DNA of 64,000 nucleotides. It comes from Wurfbainia villosa (Eukaryota; Streptophyta; Magnoliopsida; Zingiberales; Zingiberaceae). Of this stretch, positions 54,494 through 64,000 are shown in pieces (positions within the stretch are counted from its first letter, which is position 1; the number at the start of each line of letters is the position of its first letter). The stretch spans positions 64,422,621 through 64,486,620 of the forward strand of contig CM045993.1 of assembly GCA_025175895.1 (NCBI GenBank). The letters run 5' to 3'. Position numbers and translations under genes: made by a program. Under the pieces are notes generated by a model. It was not told where the DNA came from and ran no database searches. It worked only from the letters and a program-made list of their open reading frames with translations.

Positions 54494-55273
54494 GGGAATT
54501 AACTTTCAATTCCTAAAGTTAAAAAGCATGCTAAGAATTATTTTAGCTCTCTTGCAATCATTAATGAAAAGCATGTTAGTAGGAAGAAATATGTTTGTCT
54601 AGGTGCCAAGCATGTTCATATAACTAAGGACACACCTAGGACCAATAACACTAGATTAATCCTACCTAGGGAGTCAATTAGGATAATAGAAGAGAACTTG
54701 GGCATTAACCCCAAGAAATCTAGGCATATGCCTAAAAGGAAAAACAATTCCCAAAAACCAAATGAAAATTCAAAATTGGGAAAATTGGAGTTAGAGAACC
54801 AAGTCTTGAGGTCAAGACTTGAGAGAATGGAAAAGACCCTTAGGATTATAGAAAATTCTATTCAAGGGTCAAACGCCCAAAAGTCAAGACCTAGGGTTCA
54901 AAAACGGTCTAAGGGCAAGGAAGGTTTGGGTCACAAACCTAAGCCCAAGAAGACTTATCATAATGTTCCATTTGATTATGGAACAATTTCTAGGTCTAAG
55001 AAAACCAAAGCTAATAGGGAAGTTATCCCTAAGACTAGCTATGGTAAGTGTCTAGTGGCTAAGACTTCAAAGAAATCAAATGTAGCCACTAAGAAGGTCA
55101 AAGGGGGAGTTACCCCTAGAGTTGACTTAGCTAAGACCCAAAAGACTATGGCTTCAAAGCCTAAAAGGGTCATTAGGAAGGTATCTAAGGAAGTTATCCC
55201 TAGTGAATACCTTGTTAACCCAAGGAGCTCCAATAGGTATTGGTTTCCTAGGAGCGTGATCGATTCACGCTAG
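54494..55273 (+). pseudogene. Element F1 gag, C-terminal fragment
   Basis: From about 54530 it matches B gag after its knuckles (KNYFSSLAIINEKHVSRK). An open stretch 54698-55273 runs MGINPKKSRHMPKRK, a probable coiled-coil KLELENQVLRSRLERMEKTLRIIENS, and a basic domain with KPKKTYHNVPFDYGTISRS, to NPRSSNRYWFPRSVIDSR and TAG. The end point is the same as in B. Without the CCHC region this copy would be unlikely to bind RNA normally. Confidence 0.8.
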
Positions 55274-56853
55274 ATGGGTTAGAGTGTGTCAACCCTAAGT
55301 GGATGGGTAGTTAACCTAGCCATGATGAGTTGACACATTAGGATGTGCCAATATGCTTTAAGAAGTTGAAAAATAATTGAATTGGCACAAATAGGTCTTA
55401 GAGGTTTGGGTGTGCCATTTTGGGTTTATGGCACACTTGGGAGATAATGGTATTAAGGCAAAATGGAGTTAATTCCTAGAAATGGAATTTTGGATTTAAC
55501 ATTTAGGTATTTTATACCTTAGTATATTTTCCTTGCCATAATTTATTTTCCTTGCCATGACATGACATCATTTTCATTTTTATCTCTAAAAATGTCATGA
55601 TCATGTTTAGACTTATTTTTATATGTCATGTATGCTAACATTTCATTCACTTGTCATGACATCATAATTTTGGCACATGCTTAGTTATATCATATATATG
55701 CCATAATCATCATCATGCATAAAATAAAATGGAATTAAGAACAATGGCATGATTTGAAGTCCCATGCATAAGGGAATCAAATAGAGTTGCCTTAGAATAT
55801 GCATGAGACCATTAAAGAACAAAAACCCACATCTCACTAGATTAATTGCCTTGTATGTGTTTTACACATCTAGATACAAATGAGATGTTTATGAAAAAGG
55901 AATCAAAGGTTTTAAAAACATTTTGAAAAATCTTGGTGAAGCCTATCTTTTGATAGTTATCACCATTGAATGGGATGATACAAAGAGGGCTCTTTATTGA
56001 AGCTTTCTAAACTTTTGGACTTTGTATCAATCTCACTATTTTGTGAGTAAAATAATCTTCCAATATTTTTCACCCATAATAATTGTGATAAGAAATATAC
56101 GTACAAAATTTCATGATTTATCAACGTATGTATATTTACTTATGAATTTCAAAAATTCATTTCTAAAATTCAGAAAACTGCAATTGCAGTTATCAATTGA
56201 CTACTAGGGCGGCCAGTCGACTGATGTGGGAAGGAGTCGACTGGTAGCTAACAGAGTCGACTGACACAGGCTGATTTCGAGTAAACCTTGGTGGTTAGAC
56301 CCATGTTCAGCTATGTTTTGGTCCCCTAACTACTCCTAACCCTAGGACATGCTTGGGAGAGCATTAAAAAAGGTTGAAATCCTTTGGACTTGGATTAGGA
56401 GAAGTGTTTAGGGAGAGTATCAATTTTAAGGTGGATGAGAGTTCATTGTTGAACTTTGCCATAATTTTGATTTGGTTAATATTCCTATTGTCTTAGGGAC
56501 TCTCCAAGGACATTGTTTGTGCAATGGTCAAGGGGGAGCAAGCCTTTAGGGGGAGGTATCCATCATGGGAAGATGGATGTGTTTTTCCTCATGGGAGGAA
56601 AATTAGGTTGCCTCTCTTAAGTGATATGGGATCACTAGAAAGATTGTAGGCATGTGTTCCTCCAAGGGAGAGATTGTAAGATCTCGTTGGGATATGAGAC
56701 ATTCATACCATTGGGGAGGACCTTTTTGATGTAATGTCAAAAAGGGGGAGAAGTTACCAAGCTACCAATTAGGGTTTTTGGAATTCTCATTGGGATGTGA
56801 GAATTATCAATATGGGAGAATTGGTAGACTTGAGATGGTAGTTTTGTCAATCA
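55274..56853 (+). other. Element F1 non-coding region after gag
   Basis: About 1.6 kb homologous to 15423-17308 in B. No pol motif. Palindromes CAGTCGACTG/GAGTCGACTG occur near 56213-56262, and GGGGGAG purine tracts near 56531, 56548 and 56742. Confidence 0.7.
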
Positions 56854-56869
56854 TCAAAAAGGGGGAGAT
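56854..56869 (+). other. Polypurine tract, element F1
   Basis: TCAAAAAGGGGGAGAT before the 3' LTR. Confidence 0.85.
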
Positions 56870-58248
56870 TGTTGGTGCAATCGACCCAGGTTGACTCGAG
56901 TTTGACTCGAGCAGTATTTTGATGATAGACAAAACTTATGACATGGGATTGTCATAGGAAAGTCCAACATGGAGTTGGCATGGAAAATCCAAGCATGGGG
57001 CTTGGTGTGGAAAGTCCAACATGGAGTTGGAATGGAAAATCCAAGCATGGAGCTTGGTGTGGAAAAGTCTAAAGCATTGCGAAGTCGTGCACTTGGTGCT
57101 TGGTGAGAAATGCATTGTGAAGTCGTGCGCTTGGTGCATGTGGGAAGTCTTGAGAACTTTGTAAGTTCACTTGGCTCGGGGTCCTTGAGTCGATGAAGGA
57201 TGACATTGCGAAGTCGTGCGCTTGGTGCATCCGAGGGACCACCAGACGAGGAACGAATGGAGTGAGCCCAAAGGGAAGCATACTTCGAGGGCATGAGACG
57301 TGAAGGATGGCATTGTGAAGTCATGCGCTTGACGCATCCGAGGGACATTGGCTGAGGGAAGAGAGCTTCAGTGGGGAACTCCATGAGGGATAAGGTTGAC
57401 TTGGCCAAGTGGCTAAGACTGAGTGTCGGAAGGCTCAAACAACTTGGGTTTGAGGTTTTACCTGACATCAGTCGACTAGCATAGGTGTCAGTCGACTGCT
57501 CTAGGTCGTATGGGTTCGACCAATGTTCGACTGGTGTTTGGTTGGATCATGTCGACATCAGTCGACTGCTTAAGGGAAGCAGTCGACTGATCGCACTGTG
57601 CACGGGCACAGAAGCTAGTCGAGCTCACCAGCACTCGACTGATGTGTGATCCATTGGAACTTGACCAATGTGGATCTGGCCATTGTGAGACAACATCTAC
57701 AGGACCAGTCGACTGATAGTCACGATCAGTCGACTGACGCGCGCGAAATCAACTTGATGCAGGTTATAAATGGAGCTCAAGATGGGGGATTTTGCCAAGA
57801 CTTTTGTGAGGCTATTGGAGGGGAATTGCTACTGCATTCCAGACCTTCAAGAGCCATCTAAAGCAAGCAACAAGCAAGTGATCAAAAGCAATCGGTGAAA
57901 AGTGTTCTTTTGTATTGTATTTGTATTCTTGTTTATATTTCTATATTACATTGTAATTGCTTGTGAAAGGTTTCTCCACCTCCGACGTGTTGTCGAGAAG
58001 GAGTGTTAGTTAGTGTCGTGCACATAACTAGAGCTCGGTCAGCTCGCCCGTGGAGTATGAACCATTCGATTTCGAACCACGTATATTGTCGTGTCTTGTG
58101 TGTGATTGTTTATTGTTGTTATTTCTATTGTTATTTTGCTGTGTATATTAACGACAATTGTAGACAGGCACGCAAGAACGAACGAATTCCACCGTATGAC
58201 GTTTGAGGGCTATTCACCCCCCTCTAGCCGGTGACCATCAACCCTACA
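56870..58248 (+). repeat. Element F1 3' LTR
   Basis: 1,379 bp, TGTTGGTGCAATCGACC to ACCCTACA. The inverted-repeat array at 56959-57060 alternates CCAAC/GTTGG and CCAAG/CTTGG cleanly. Palindromes in 57470-57740 mostly match the 5' copy. Confidence 0.92.
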
Positions 58249-58253
58249 ATATA
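58249..58253. repeat. Target-site duplication of element F1, right copy (ATATA)
   Basis: Matches 52714-52718. Confidence 0.85.
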
Positions 58254-59107
58254 TCTAAGAGATTGCTTGGCTTAAGTTAGAGTGCATACATTGACAAGGT
58301 GCTTAAACATTTTTCCATGCAGAATTCCAAGAAGGGATTTCTGCCAATGTCACATGGTGTGAGCCTTTCGAAGGCTCAATGCCCTTCTTATAAGGAAGAA
58401 AGGGAACATATGGATCAGATCCCTTATGCATCTGCTATAGAGTCTATTATGTATGTCATGCTATGCACTCATCCTGATGTCTCGTATGCTTTAAGCATGA
58501 TGACCAGGTACTAGTCAGATCCAGTTGACAGTCACTGGACAACCGTCAAGAATATTCTTAAGTACTTGAGAAGAACTAAAGAATATTTCTTGATATTTAG
58601 AGGCAATGAGAAGCTCACTGTAAAGGATTACAGCGATACTAGCTTCCAAACAGACAAGGATGATTACAGATAACAATCAGGTTATGTCTTTTGTTTAAAT
58701 GGTGGTGTTGTGAGCTGGAAGAGTTCAAAGCAAGACACAGTCACGAATTCTACTATAGAGGTCGAGTATATTGCTGCTTCAGATGCGACAAAGGAGGATG
58801 TTTGGATCAGGAAGTTTTTTTTTCTGATGTTGGTGTAGTTCCTAGCATTGTGAGCCTTATAGAACTTTATTGTGACAACAATGGGGCTATAGCATAGGCT
58901 AAGGAACCTCGTTCTCACCAGCGTTCCAAACATATACTACAGCGGTATCACCTCATTCGAGAGATCACCGATAGAGGAGATGTGAGAATATGCAGAGTAG
59001 ATACTGATGCTAACATTGAAGATCCCTTGACCAAGGCTTTAGCACAGAGGAAGCATGATGGTCATACTAGGTCACTGGGTCTTAGAGATTACAATGATTG
59101 GCACTAA
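58254..59107 (+). pseudogene. Element G end of RT and RNase H (broken)
   Basis: Continues G pol after F1: YIDKVLKHFSMQNSKKGFLPMSHG near 58285-58355, then PDVSYALSMMTRY before a TAG at about 58512. The RNase H region has YSDTSFQTDKDD with the first Asp kept, WKSSKQDT, EVEYIAASDATKEDVW, DNNGAIA then a TAG, and NIEDPLTKALAQRKHDGHTR to LRDYNDWH and TAA at 59105-59107. It parallels element A residue by residue but with different lesions, so the two decayed independently. Confidence 0.82.
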
Positions 59108-59111
59108 TGCT

Positions 59112-59121
59112 AGTGGGAGAT
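59112..59121 (+). other. Polypurine tract, element G
   Basis: AGTGGGAGAT before TGTTAGTG at 59122. Confidence 0.8.
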
Positions 59122-60094
59122 TGTTAGTGTCATCCCTTTGTGTCAATCATGAGATGATTGATTAGGGATCATATGTATCATATTTCATTAATAACAGGTA
59201 AAGTTTGCTTATTATATTATTTCTTATCTGTACTATATGAATAATATAATAGTGTTCTTGAATAGTATATTCAGGTTTACAACATATCAATTGGTTGAAT
59301 TGATAGTGAGAGCCTTTAGATATTTATATATACACATAGAACACTACTCTTAACTATTCCTAGTCAAGTATTAATATGCAAGGATAATATTAATGCATAG
59401 AGACTTAGCATGTAGGTCAATTGATGACTTAATCTCACAAGTCATGGATATGTGATATCGAGTTGACACATGGGTACATATTAGAGACTATGTACTGAAT
59501 TGACCCGCCATGAGAATGTTTCATGGATCATTATATGAGTGTTATAAACATTCTCATGTGACTATTGGTATGAATAGTCCTTAGACTTGAAGTCACTACA
59601 GTTCCCTACATAATGAGTTGTATACTTTAGCTTCGTCAAATGTCACCTATAACAGGGTGACTATAAAGGCGATCACTGGGTATGCAATAAGTTATGCGGA
59701 GGGATGTGAGTGATATAGATGGGATCTATCCCTTCCATATATCGGAAGTGATATCTATGGGCCCCTTGATAGAGTAGGACTGCTAAAAATGCATGGTCAT
59801 GCTCGAATAAACTAATATGAGATATTGAGCTTATTTGGTTAAGTAGTCTACTTGGAGATCAAGAAACTCATGATTGATAAGAGGATGACACATTCTATGC
59901 CTAATTGATCAATCTAGATATCAAGGATAGAAGGACTAAGTCATACACGATAGTAGTCACGAAAAGGTTATGTCATATCTCGACATTCTCGTCACTTGGG
60001 TAGCAATGATATATTGATATATGCCTCTCATTGCTTATGTCTCTAAAAGGGTTTTAGAAACATTGCCGACATTATGAGAACCTATTGGGTCACA
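59122..60094 (+). repeat. Element G 3' LTR, first part
   Basis: 973 bp matching the first half of LTR A with moderate divergence (TGTTAGTGTCATCCC; GATCATATGTATCATATTTCATT). Cut by F2 after TCACA (60090-60094) at the point where A reads GGGTCACACACAAATG. Confidence 0.88.
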
Positions 60095-61580
60095 TGTTGG
60101 TGCAATCAGCCCAGGTTGACTCGAGTTTGACTGGAGCAAGTACCTTGATAGTATTTTGATGATAGACAAAACTCATGACATGGGATTGTCATGGGAAAGT
60201 CCAACATGGAGTTGGCATGGAAAATCCAAGCATAGAGCTTTGTGTGGGAAAGTCCAACATGGGGTTGGCATGGAAAATCCAAGAATGGAGCTTGGTATAG
60301 GAAAGTCCAAAGCATTGCGAAGTCGTACGCTTGGTGCTTGGTGAGAAATGCATTGCGAAGCCGTGCGCTTGGTGTATGTGGGAAGTCTTGAGGACTTGGC
60401 AAGTTCACTAGGCTCGGGGTCCTTGAGTCGGTGAAGGATGGCATTGCGAAGCCGTGCGCTTGGTGCATCCGAGGGACTGTCGGACGGGGAGCGAATGGAG
60501 TGAGCCCAAAGGGAAGCATACTTCGAGGGCAAGAGACGCGAAGGATGGTGTTGCGAAGTCGTGCGCTTAGCGCATCCGAGGGATGTAGGCCGAGGGAAGA
60601 GAGCTTCGGTGGGGAACTCCATGAGGGATGATGTGACCTTGGCCAAGTGGCTAAGACTGCTTGTCTGATGCTCAAACAAGTTAATGTTTGAGGTTTTGCT
60701 CGACATCAGTCGACTGGCATAGGTGCCAGTCGACTGCTCTAGGTTATATGGTTTCGACCAGTGTTCGACTGAACAAGAGTCTGGCTGATCAGTCGACTGC
60801 CGAGGGAGGGCAGTCGATTGTTGACAACATCAATCGACTGCTTAAGGGAAGAAGTCGACTGGTCGCACTGTGCACGGGCACAGAATCTAGTCGAGCTCGC
60901 CAGCACTCAACTGATGGATTATCAATCGACTGATGGGTGTCATCAGTCGACTGATGTGTGATCCGTTGGAACTTAACCAACGTGGATCTGGTCATTGTGA
61001 GAGAACGACTACAGGACCAGTTGACTGATGGTCATGATCAGTCGACTGATGTGCGCGAAATCAGCTTGATGTAGGTTATAAATGGAGCTCAAGATGGGGG
61101 ATTTCGCCAAGACTTTAAGGAAGCGATTGGAGGGGAATTGCTGTTGCATTCCAGTCCTTCAAGAGCCATCCAAAGCAAGCAATAAGAAAGGGTTCAAAGC
61201 TAAGAGTTGTAAAGTATTCTTTACTTGTATTTCTTAGTGTCTTTGTATCTCTTGTAGTATTACTGTTGCAATAGCTTGTACGAGGTTTCTCCTCCTTCGA
61301 CGTGTTGTCGAGAAGGAGTTTGAGTATTTCCATGTGCATCTCTAGAGCTTGTTGAGCTCGCCCCGTGGAGTAGGAACCCTAAGGTTCCGAACCACGTATA
61401 TGCTTGCGTATTTTGTGTGCTTGTATTGTTGTTAGTATTATTATTGTTTCTATTGTTTCTGTTGCGCTAACAACAATTGCAGATGAGCACGCAACGAGAA
61501 CGAATGAATTACATCATCGAACGAAAGAGGGCTATTCACCCCCCTCTTGCCAGCCACCACTTCACCACATCGATCCTATA
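60095..61580 (+). repeat. Element F2 5' LTR
   Basis: 1,486 bp. Inverted-repeat array 60199-60310; C-like GCATTGCGAAG(C/T)CGT(G/A)CGCTTGG repeats near 60314, 60350, 60440 and 60550; CAGTCGACTG tract 60705-61055; TATAAAT 61077-61083. Confidence 0.9.
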
Positions 61581-61598
61581 AGTGGTATCAGAGCCATG
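61581..61598 (+). other. Primer binding site, element F2
   Basis: AGTGGTATCAGAGCCATG after the LTR. Confidence 0.9.
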
Positions 61599-61637
61599 TC
61601 ACTCTTCAAGGACTAACCACCGCGAGAGCACTACAAA

Positions 61638-61866
61638 ATGGACGGCTTCATCCATCCACCGAAATTTGAAGGAGATCTTCTATGGTGGAGAAGAAAGATG
61701 GAGGTATATCTCGAAACCGATTTTGATTTTATGATTATTATAGAAAACGGTTTTGAGATGCCTAGGGATAAAGAGAACAAACCCATTGAGAAGTCAAAGT
61801 GGACCCAAGACCAAATCAAGAACTTCAAGACAAATCTCGAGGTAATAAAATTGATTAGTGATTTGT
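61638..61866 (+). CDS. Element F2 gag, N-terminal part
   Basis: Opens MDGFIHPPKFEGDLLWWRRK at 61638 and runs through KPIEKSKWTQDQIKNFKTNL to EVIKLISDLL, where C3 inserts. It matches F1 gag closely without any stop up to that point. The LGQSLAVIWF tail reads into the C3 LTR and is not part of the gene. The rest of gag lies beyond C3, outside the window, so intactness cannot be judged. Confidence 0.8.
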
Positions 61867-63072
61867 TGTTAGGGCAATCTCTTGCCGTAATATGGTTTTG
61901 ATGGTGTGGAAAAGGGTTTAAGTTAGAGTGTTATTATAATTTGATATGTGCATTGAAGTCGTGCAGGACTTAGTAATTCGCACATGGAGCCTTGGTGAGT
62001 TTCACCTCTCATGACTCGGTCCTTGAGTCGGTGAAGGATGGCTTTGCGGAAGCCGTGCGCTTGGAGCATCCGAGGGACTGTCGGATGAGGAGCTTGGAGT
62101 GAAGCTGGAGGAAGTAGACTTCAGGGCGAGACGCGAAGGATGGTGCTGCAGAGCCATGCGCTTGGCGCATCCGAGGAACGTGGTCGAACGAAGATAACTT
62201 CAAAGGCAAGGGACTCCGAGGGATGAGAGTGAGCGAATGTAACCCAGGAAGGGGTAGAGCTCCTAGGTGAAACTTGGCAATTTGGCTAAGTGTCGGATGA
62301 GATTTCCCGACATCACGATCGCTATGGAATGACAATGATCGCTTGAGTCGAATGGGTTCGACCGTATACGATCATTTTGTTTTGGGCCAGATCGCCATAT
62401 GTGGGCGATCGCTAAGACCATCACCGATCGGAAGGCAGCGCTTGGATCGATCAAGAGGGTTTGGCCATTAGAACTACTCGTAGCCAATCGGGCAAGACTA
62501 CGGAGGCGGCGATGATCGATGGGATTCATCACCGATCGCGCCAAGTTTGGTTGGACTACAACGGAATCCGACGTGTTGAGGTCGCTAGTGACGGCAATGA
62601 TCGCCATGGGCGCAATGACCGTGGCGGCCAACGGGAAGAAAAGCTTCCTCTCTATAAAAAGAGAGGGTGTGAGCCTTTGAGAGGCTAATGCTTATGCTCT
62701 AAGTGATCTTCCTAGTGCTCCACAAGCTTTAAACTCTTCTTACTTGTCTTTACTTCAATCTTATTGTAAGAAGAGTGATTTTTATTGTAAAGGTTACCTC
62801 CACCTAGCTTTGTGCAAAGGAGAGACCAATAGTGAATGGCTTTGGAGGAGAGATTAACCTTGGACGAATCGGACCGTGGATTAGCGGCATAGCCGTGAAC
62901 CACATTACATATTGTGTTAGCATTGTTCATCTCTTTGGTTTTAGTATTTCTATTTATATTTTCTTGTCTTGTTGTTTCTGTTGCGCTAATTAGTTTTTTA
63001 GACAAGCAAATTACTTCATCCAATGACAAAGGGCTATTCACCCCCCTCTAGCCGGCCGTTCGATCCCCTATA
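61867..63072 (+). repeat. Element C3 5' LTR
   Basis: 1,206 bp, TGTTAGGGCAATC to CCCCTATA (CA end mutated to TA). In 62310-62630 every site that is a CAGTCGACTG palindrome in C1 appears here as GATCG-type sequence. TATAAAAA at 62653-62660. Confidence 0.9.
62653..62660 (+). promoter_or_regulatory. TATA box, LTR C3
   Basis: CTCTCTATAAAAAGAGAGGG, the same context as C1. Confidence 0.7.
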
Positions 63073-63090
63073 AGTGGTATCAGAGCCAAG
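63073..63090 (+). other. Primer binding site, element C3
   Basis: AGTGGTATCAGAGCCAAG abutting the LTR. Confidence 0.9.
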
Positions 63091-63135
63091 GAAAGCTTGT
63101 CGAGGACTAACCGCCACAACAAGCACATTCAAAAG

Positions 63136-64000
63136 ATGGCCGGCTCCAACATTCGTCCACCGAAGTTTGAAGGAGAATTCGCTTGGTGTAAGAAGAGAAT
63201 GGAGGTATTTTTCGAAACGGATTTTGATATTATGATTACAATGGAATCCGGTTTCGTTTTGCCTAGGGATGAAGAGGGAAAGCCAATAGAGAAGTCAAGG
63301 TGGACCAAGAGGCAAAGAGAGGAGCACCTTGCAAACTCAAAAGCGAAGCACCATCTCTACAATGTGCTTCCTCAACAAGAAATAAATAGAATTGGAGAAT
63401 GCCTAAGTGCAAAGGAGATGTGGGAGAAGCTAGTAGAGCTTCATGAAGGTACCTCGGAGGCTAAACATGCAAGAAGAGACCTCCTCCGCTCCCAACTATC
63501 CAACATTAAATTAGAAAAGGGAGAAAAGGTAACTTCATTGCATTCTAGGTTTAAAGAGATTTTAATTGGGCTAACAAGTGTAGGTGAAAAGCTCTCCAAC
63601 CGAGATATGGTAATGAAGACCATAGAGGCTTTTCCCCGATCATCCAAGTGGAGTTCAATGGTGGACTCATTCTATATTTCAAAGAATCTAGAGGTAAGTA
63701 CTTTAGATGAATTTTTCTCCACTACGGAATTGCATGAGTCTAGGCTTGAAGGAATACAAGAAGAGCCAAGAATCCAACCTTCAAGAGGAGTAGCATTTTT
63801 GGCAAACAAGGGGAAGAAGAAGATAGAGATCCCCTCCTCCGATGATGATGAAGCTTCCTCCTCCTCCTCCATGGATAGCACGGAAGAAGCTTATATGGTA
63901 AGGAGGGTAAGGCGTGCATTAAAAGGTTTTAGATTTAACAAATCAAATGATAGGAGTAGAAGACCAAGGGGGCAGATCATTTGTTACAATTGCCAAGGAG
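63136..64000 (+). CDS. Element C3 gag, open to the window edge (at least 288 codons)
   Basis: ATG at 63136 opens MAGSNIRPPKFEGEFAWC. I read 288 codons with no stop. The order equals C2 gag: KKRMEVFFETDFDIMI, KSRWTKRQREEHLANSKAKHH, CLSAKEMWEKLVELHEGTSEAKH, FYISKNLEVSTLDEFFSTTELHE, a Ser-rich stretch, MVRRVRRALKGFRFNKSNDR and the beginning of the CCHC knuckle (CYNCQG) at the edge. The usual Trp in AWW is Cys. Three C-family gags in this window are therefore open as far as they can be read. Confidence 0.88.
   Translation, partial: MAGSNIRPPKFEGEFAWCKKRMEVFFETDFDIMITMESGFVLPRDEEGKPIEKSRWTKRQREEHLANSKAKHHLYNVLPQQEINRIGECLSAKEMWEKLVELHEGTSEAKHARRDLLRSQLSNIKLEKGEKVTSLHSRFKEILIGLTSVGEKLSNRDMVMKTIEAFPRSSKWSSMVDSFYISKNLEVSTLDEFFSTTELHESRLEGIQEEPRIQPSRGVAFLANKGKKKIEIPSSDDDEASSSSSMDSTEEAYMVRRVRRALKGFRFNKSNDRSRRPRGQIICYNCQG

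Larger units (their letters stand above)
52719..58248 (+). mobile_element. Element F1: gag-only retrotransposon with deleted gag (5.5 kb)
   Basis: LTRs 52719-54140 and 56870-58248, primer site 54141, gag pieces 54198-54479 and about 54494-55273, non-coding region, PPT 56854-56869, ATATA duplications. No pol. It interrupts RT of element G. Confidence 0.92.
50580..64000 (+). mobile_element. Element G: truncated A-family Ty1/copia, split by F1 and F2 (continues beyond window)
   Basis: LTR fragment 50580-51215, then directly the middle of integrase (gag and protease deleted), RT to 52713, [F1], RT/RNase H 58254-59107, PPT, 3' LTR from 59122, cut at 60095 by F2. Sequence is closest to element A throughout. 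The left 5 bp CTCAG (50575-50579) is the presumptive TSD; its partner would be outside the window. Confidence 0.85.
60095..64000 (+). mobile_element. Element F2: gag-only retrotransposon, split by C3 (continues beyond window)
   Basis: 5' LTR 60095-61580, primer site 61581, gag start 61638 cut at 61866 by C3. The remainder lies outside the window. Same family as F1. The LTR ends CCTATA rather than CCTACA. Confidence 0.88.
61867..64000 (+). mobile_element. Element C3: gag-only C-family retrotransposon (5' part, continues beyond window)
   Basis: 5' LTR 61867-63072, primer site, gag open to the window edge. Inserted in F2 gag after TTTGT (61862-61866, presumptive TSD). Fourth-level insertion (J > G > F2 > C3). 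Confidence 0.88.

Noticed and set aside
1..64000. Assigning the species or a copia lineage name (such as Angela or Tork) to A, D, E and G
   Set aside because: Lineage calls need a tree against reference RT sequences, which I could not build; naming from memory would be guesswork.

Overview
The window is intergenic DNA of a flowering plant, built almost entirely of nested LTR retrotransposons. The evidence is initiator-Met-tRNA-type primer sites (TGGTATCAGAGCC), plant Ty1/copia gag, integrase, RT and RNase H, LTRs of 1.1-2.1 kb and exact 5-bp target duplications. I found no convincing host gene, tRNA, rRNA, CRISPR array or prokaryotic feature. The species cannot be named from sequence alone. 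The letters A to J are my own labels.

Two kinds of element occur. The first is conventional Ty1/copia: A (4801-20420, +), D (21916-50236, -), E (36888-46041, +) and G (50580 to beyond the window, +), all carrying pol. Only E is nearly intact. The second is gag-only: B (12005-18920), C1 (24404-35190), C2 (26423-31830), C3 (61867 onwards), F1 (52719-58248), F2 (60095 onwards), minus-strand H, and a remnant J. In complete copies, a gag of about 570-580 codons with CCHC knuckle(s) ends shortly after an FWVPKS motif. About 1.2-1.9 kb of non-coding DNA with several purine tracts then leads to the 3' LTR, with no protease, integrase, RT or RNase H. They resemble Sirevirus gag plus Sirevirus non-coding architecture and match the general idea of non-autonomous TR-GAG elements.

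Nesting, read from target duplications and interrupted frames: remnant J is split by D (TSD GACTC) and flanks both H and G. H is split by A (TCTAC), and A's 3' LTR by B (GGATC). D is split by C1 (CTTTC), whose gag is split by C2 (AAGGC). D also holds E, where D's integrase region is missing and E is preceded by an extra RNase H-PPT fragment. G is split by F1 (ATATA); its 3' LTR is split by F2, whose gag is split by C3. Much of the window therefore reads as one nest up to four levels deep.

Layout: 1-2301 diverged LTR remnants; 2302-4795 element H; 4801-20420 A containing B; 20421-21814 rest of H with its 5' LTR; 21815-21910 J; 21916-50236 D containing C1/C2 and E; 50242-50579 J; 50580-64000 G containing F1, F2 and C3.

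The most notable signals are these. (1) Gag-only families share the same gag end point, and the C-family gags are still open. (2) Arrays of the palindrome CAGTCGACTG lie upstream of the LTR TATA boxes; between sister LTRs these are replaced, in both directions, by CGATCG-like strings. This is either a sequencing or consensus artefact or an odd mutational process. (3) B and F LTRs carry arrays of small inverted repeats whose two arms vary together. (4) The F LTR looks like a B/C mosaic.
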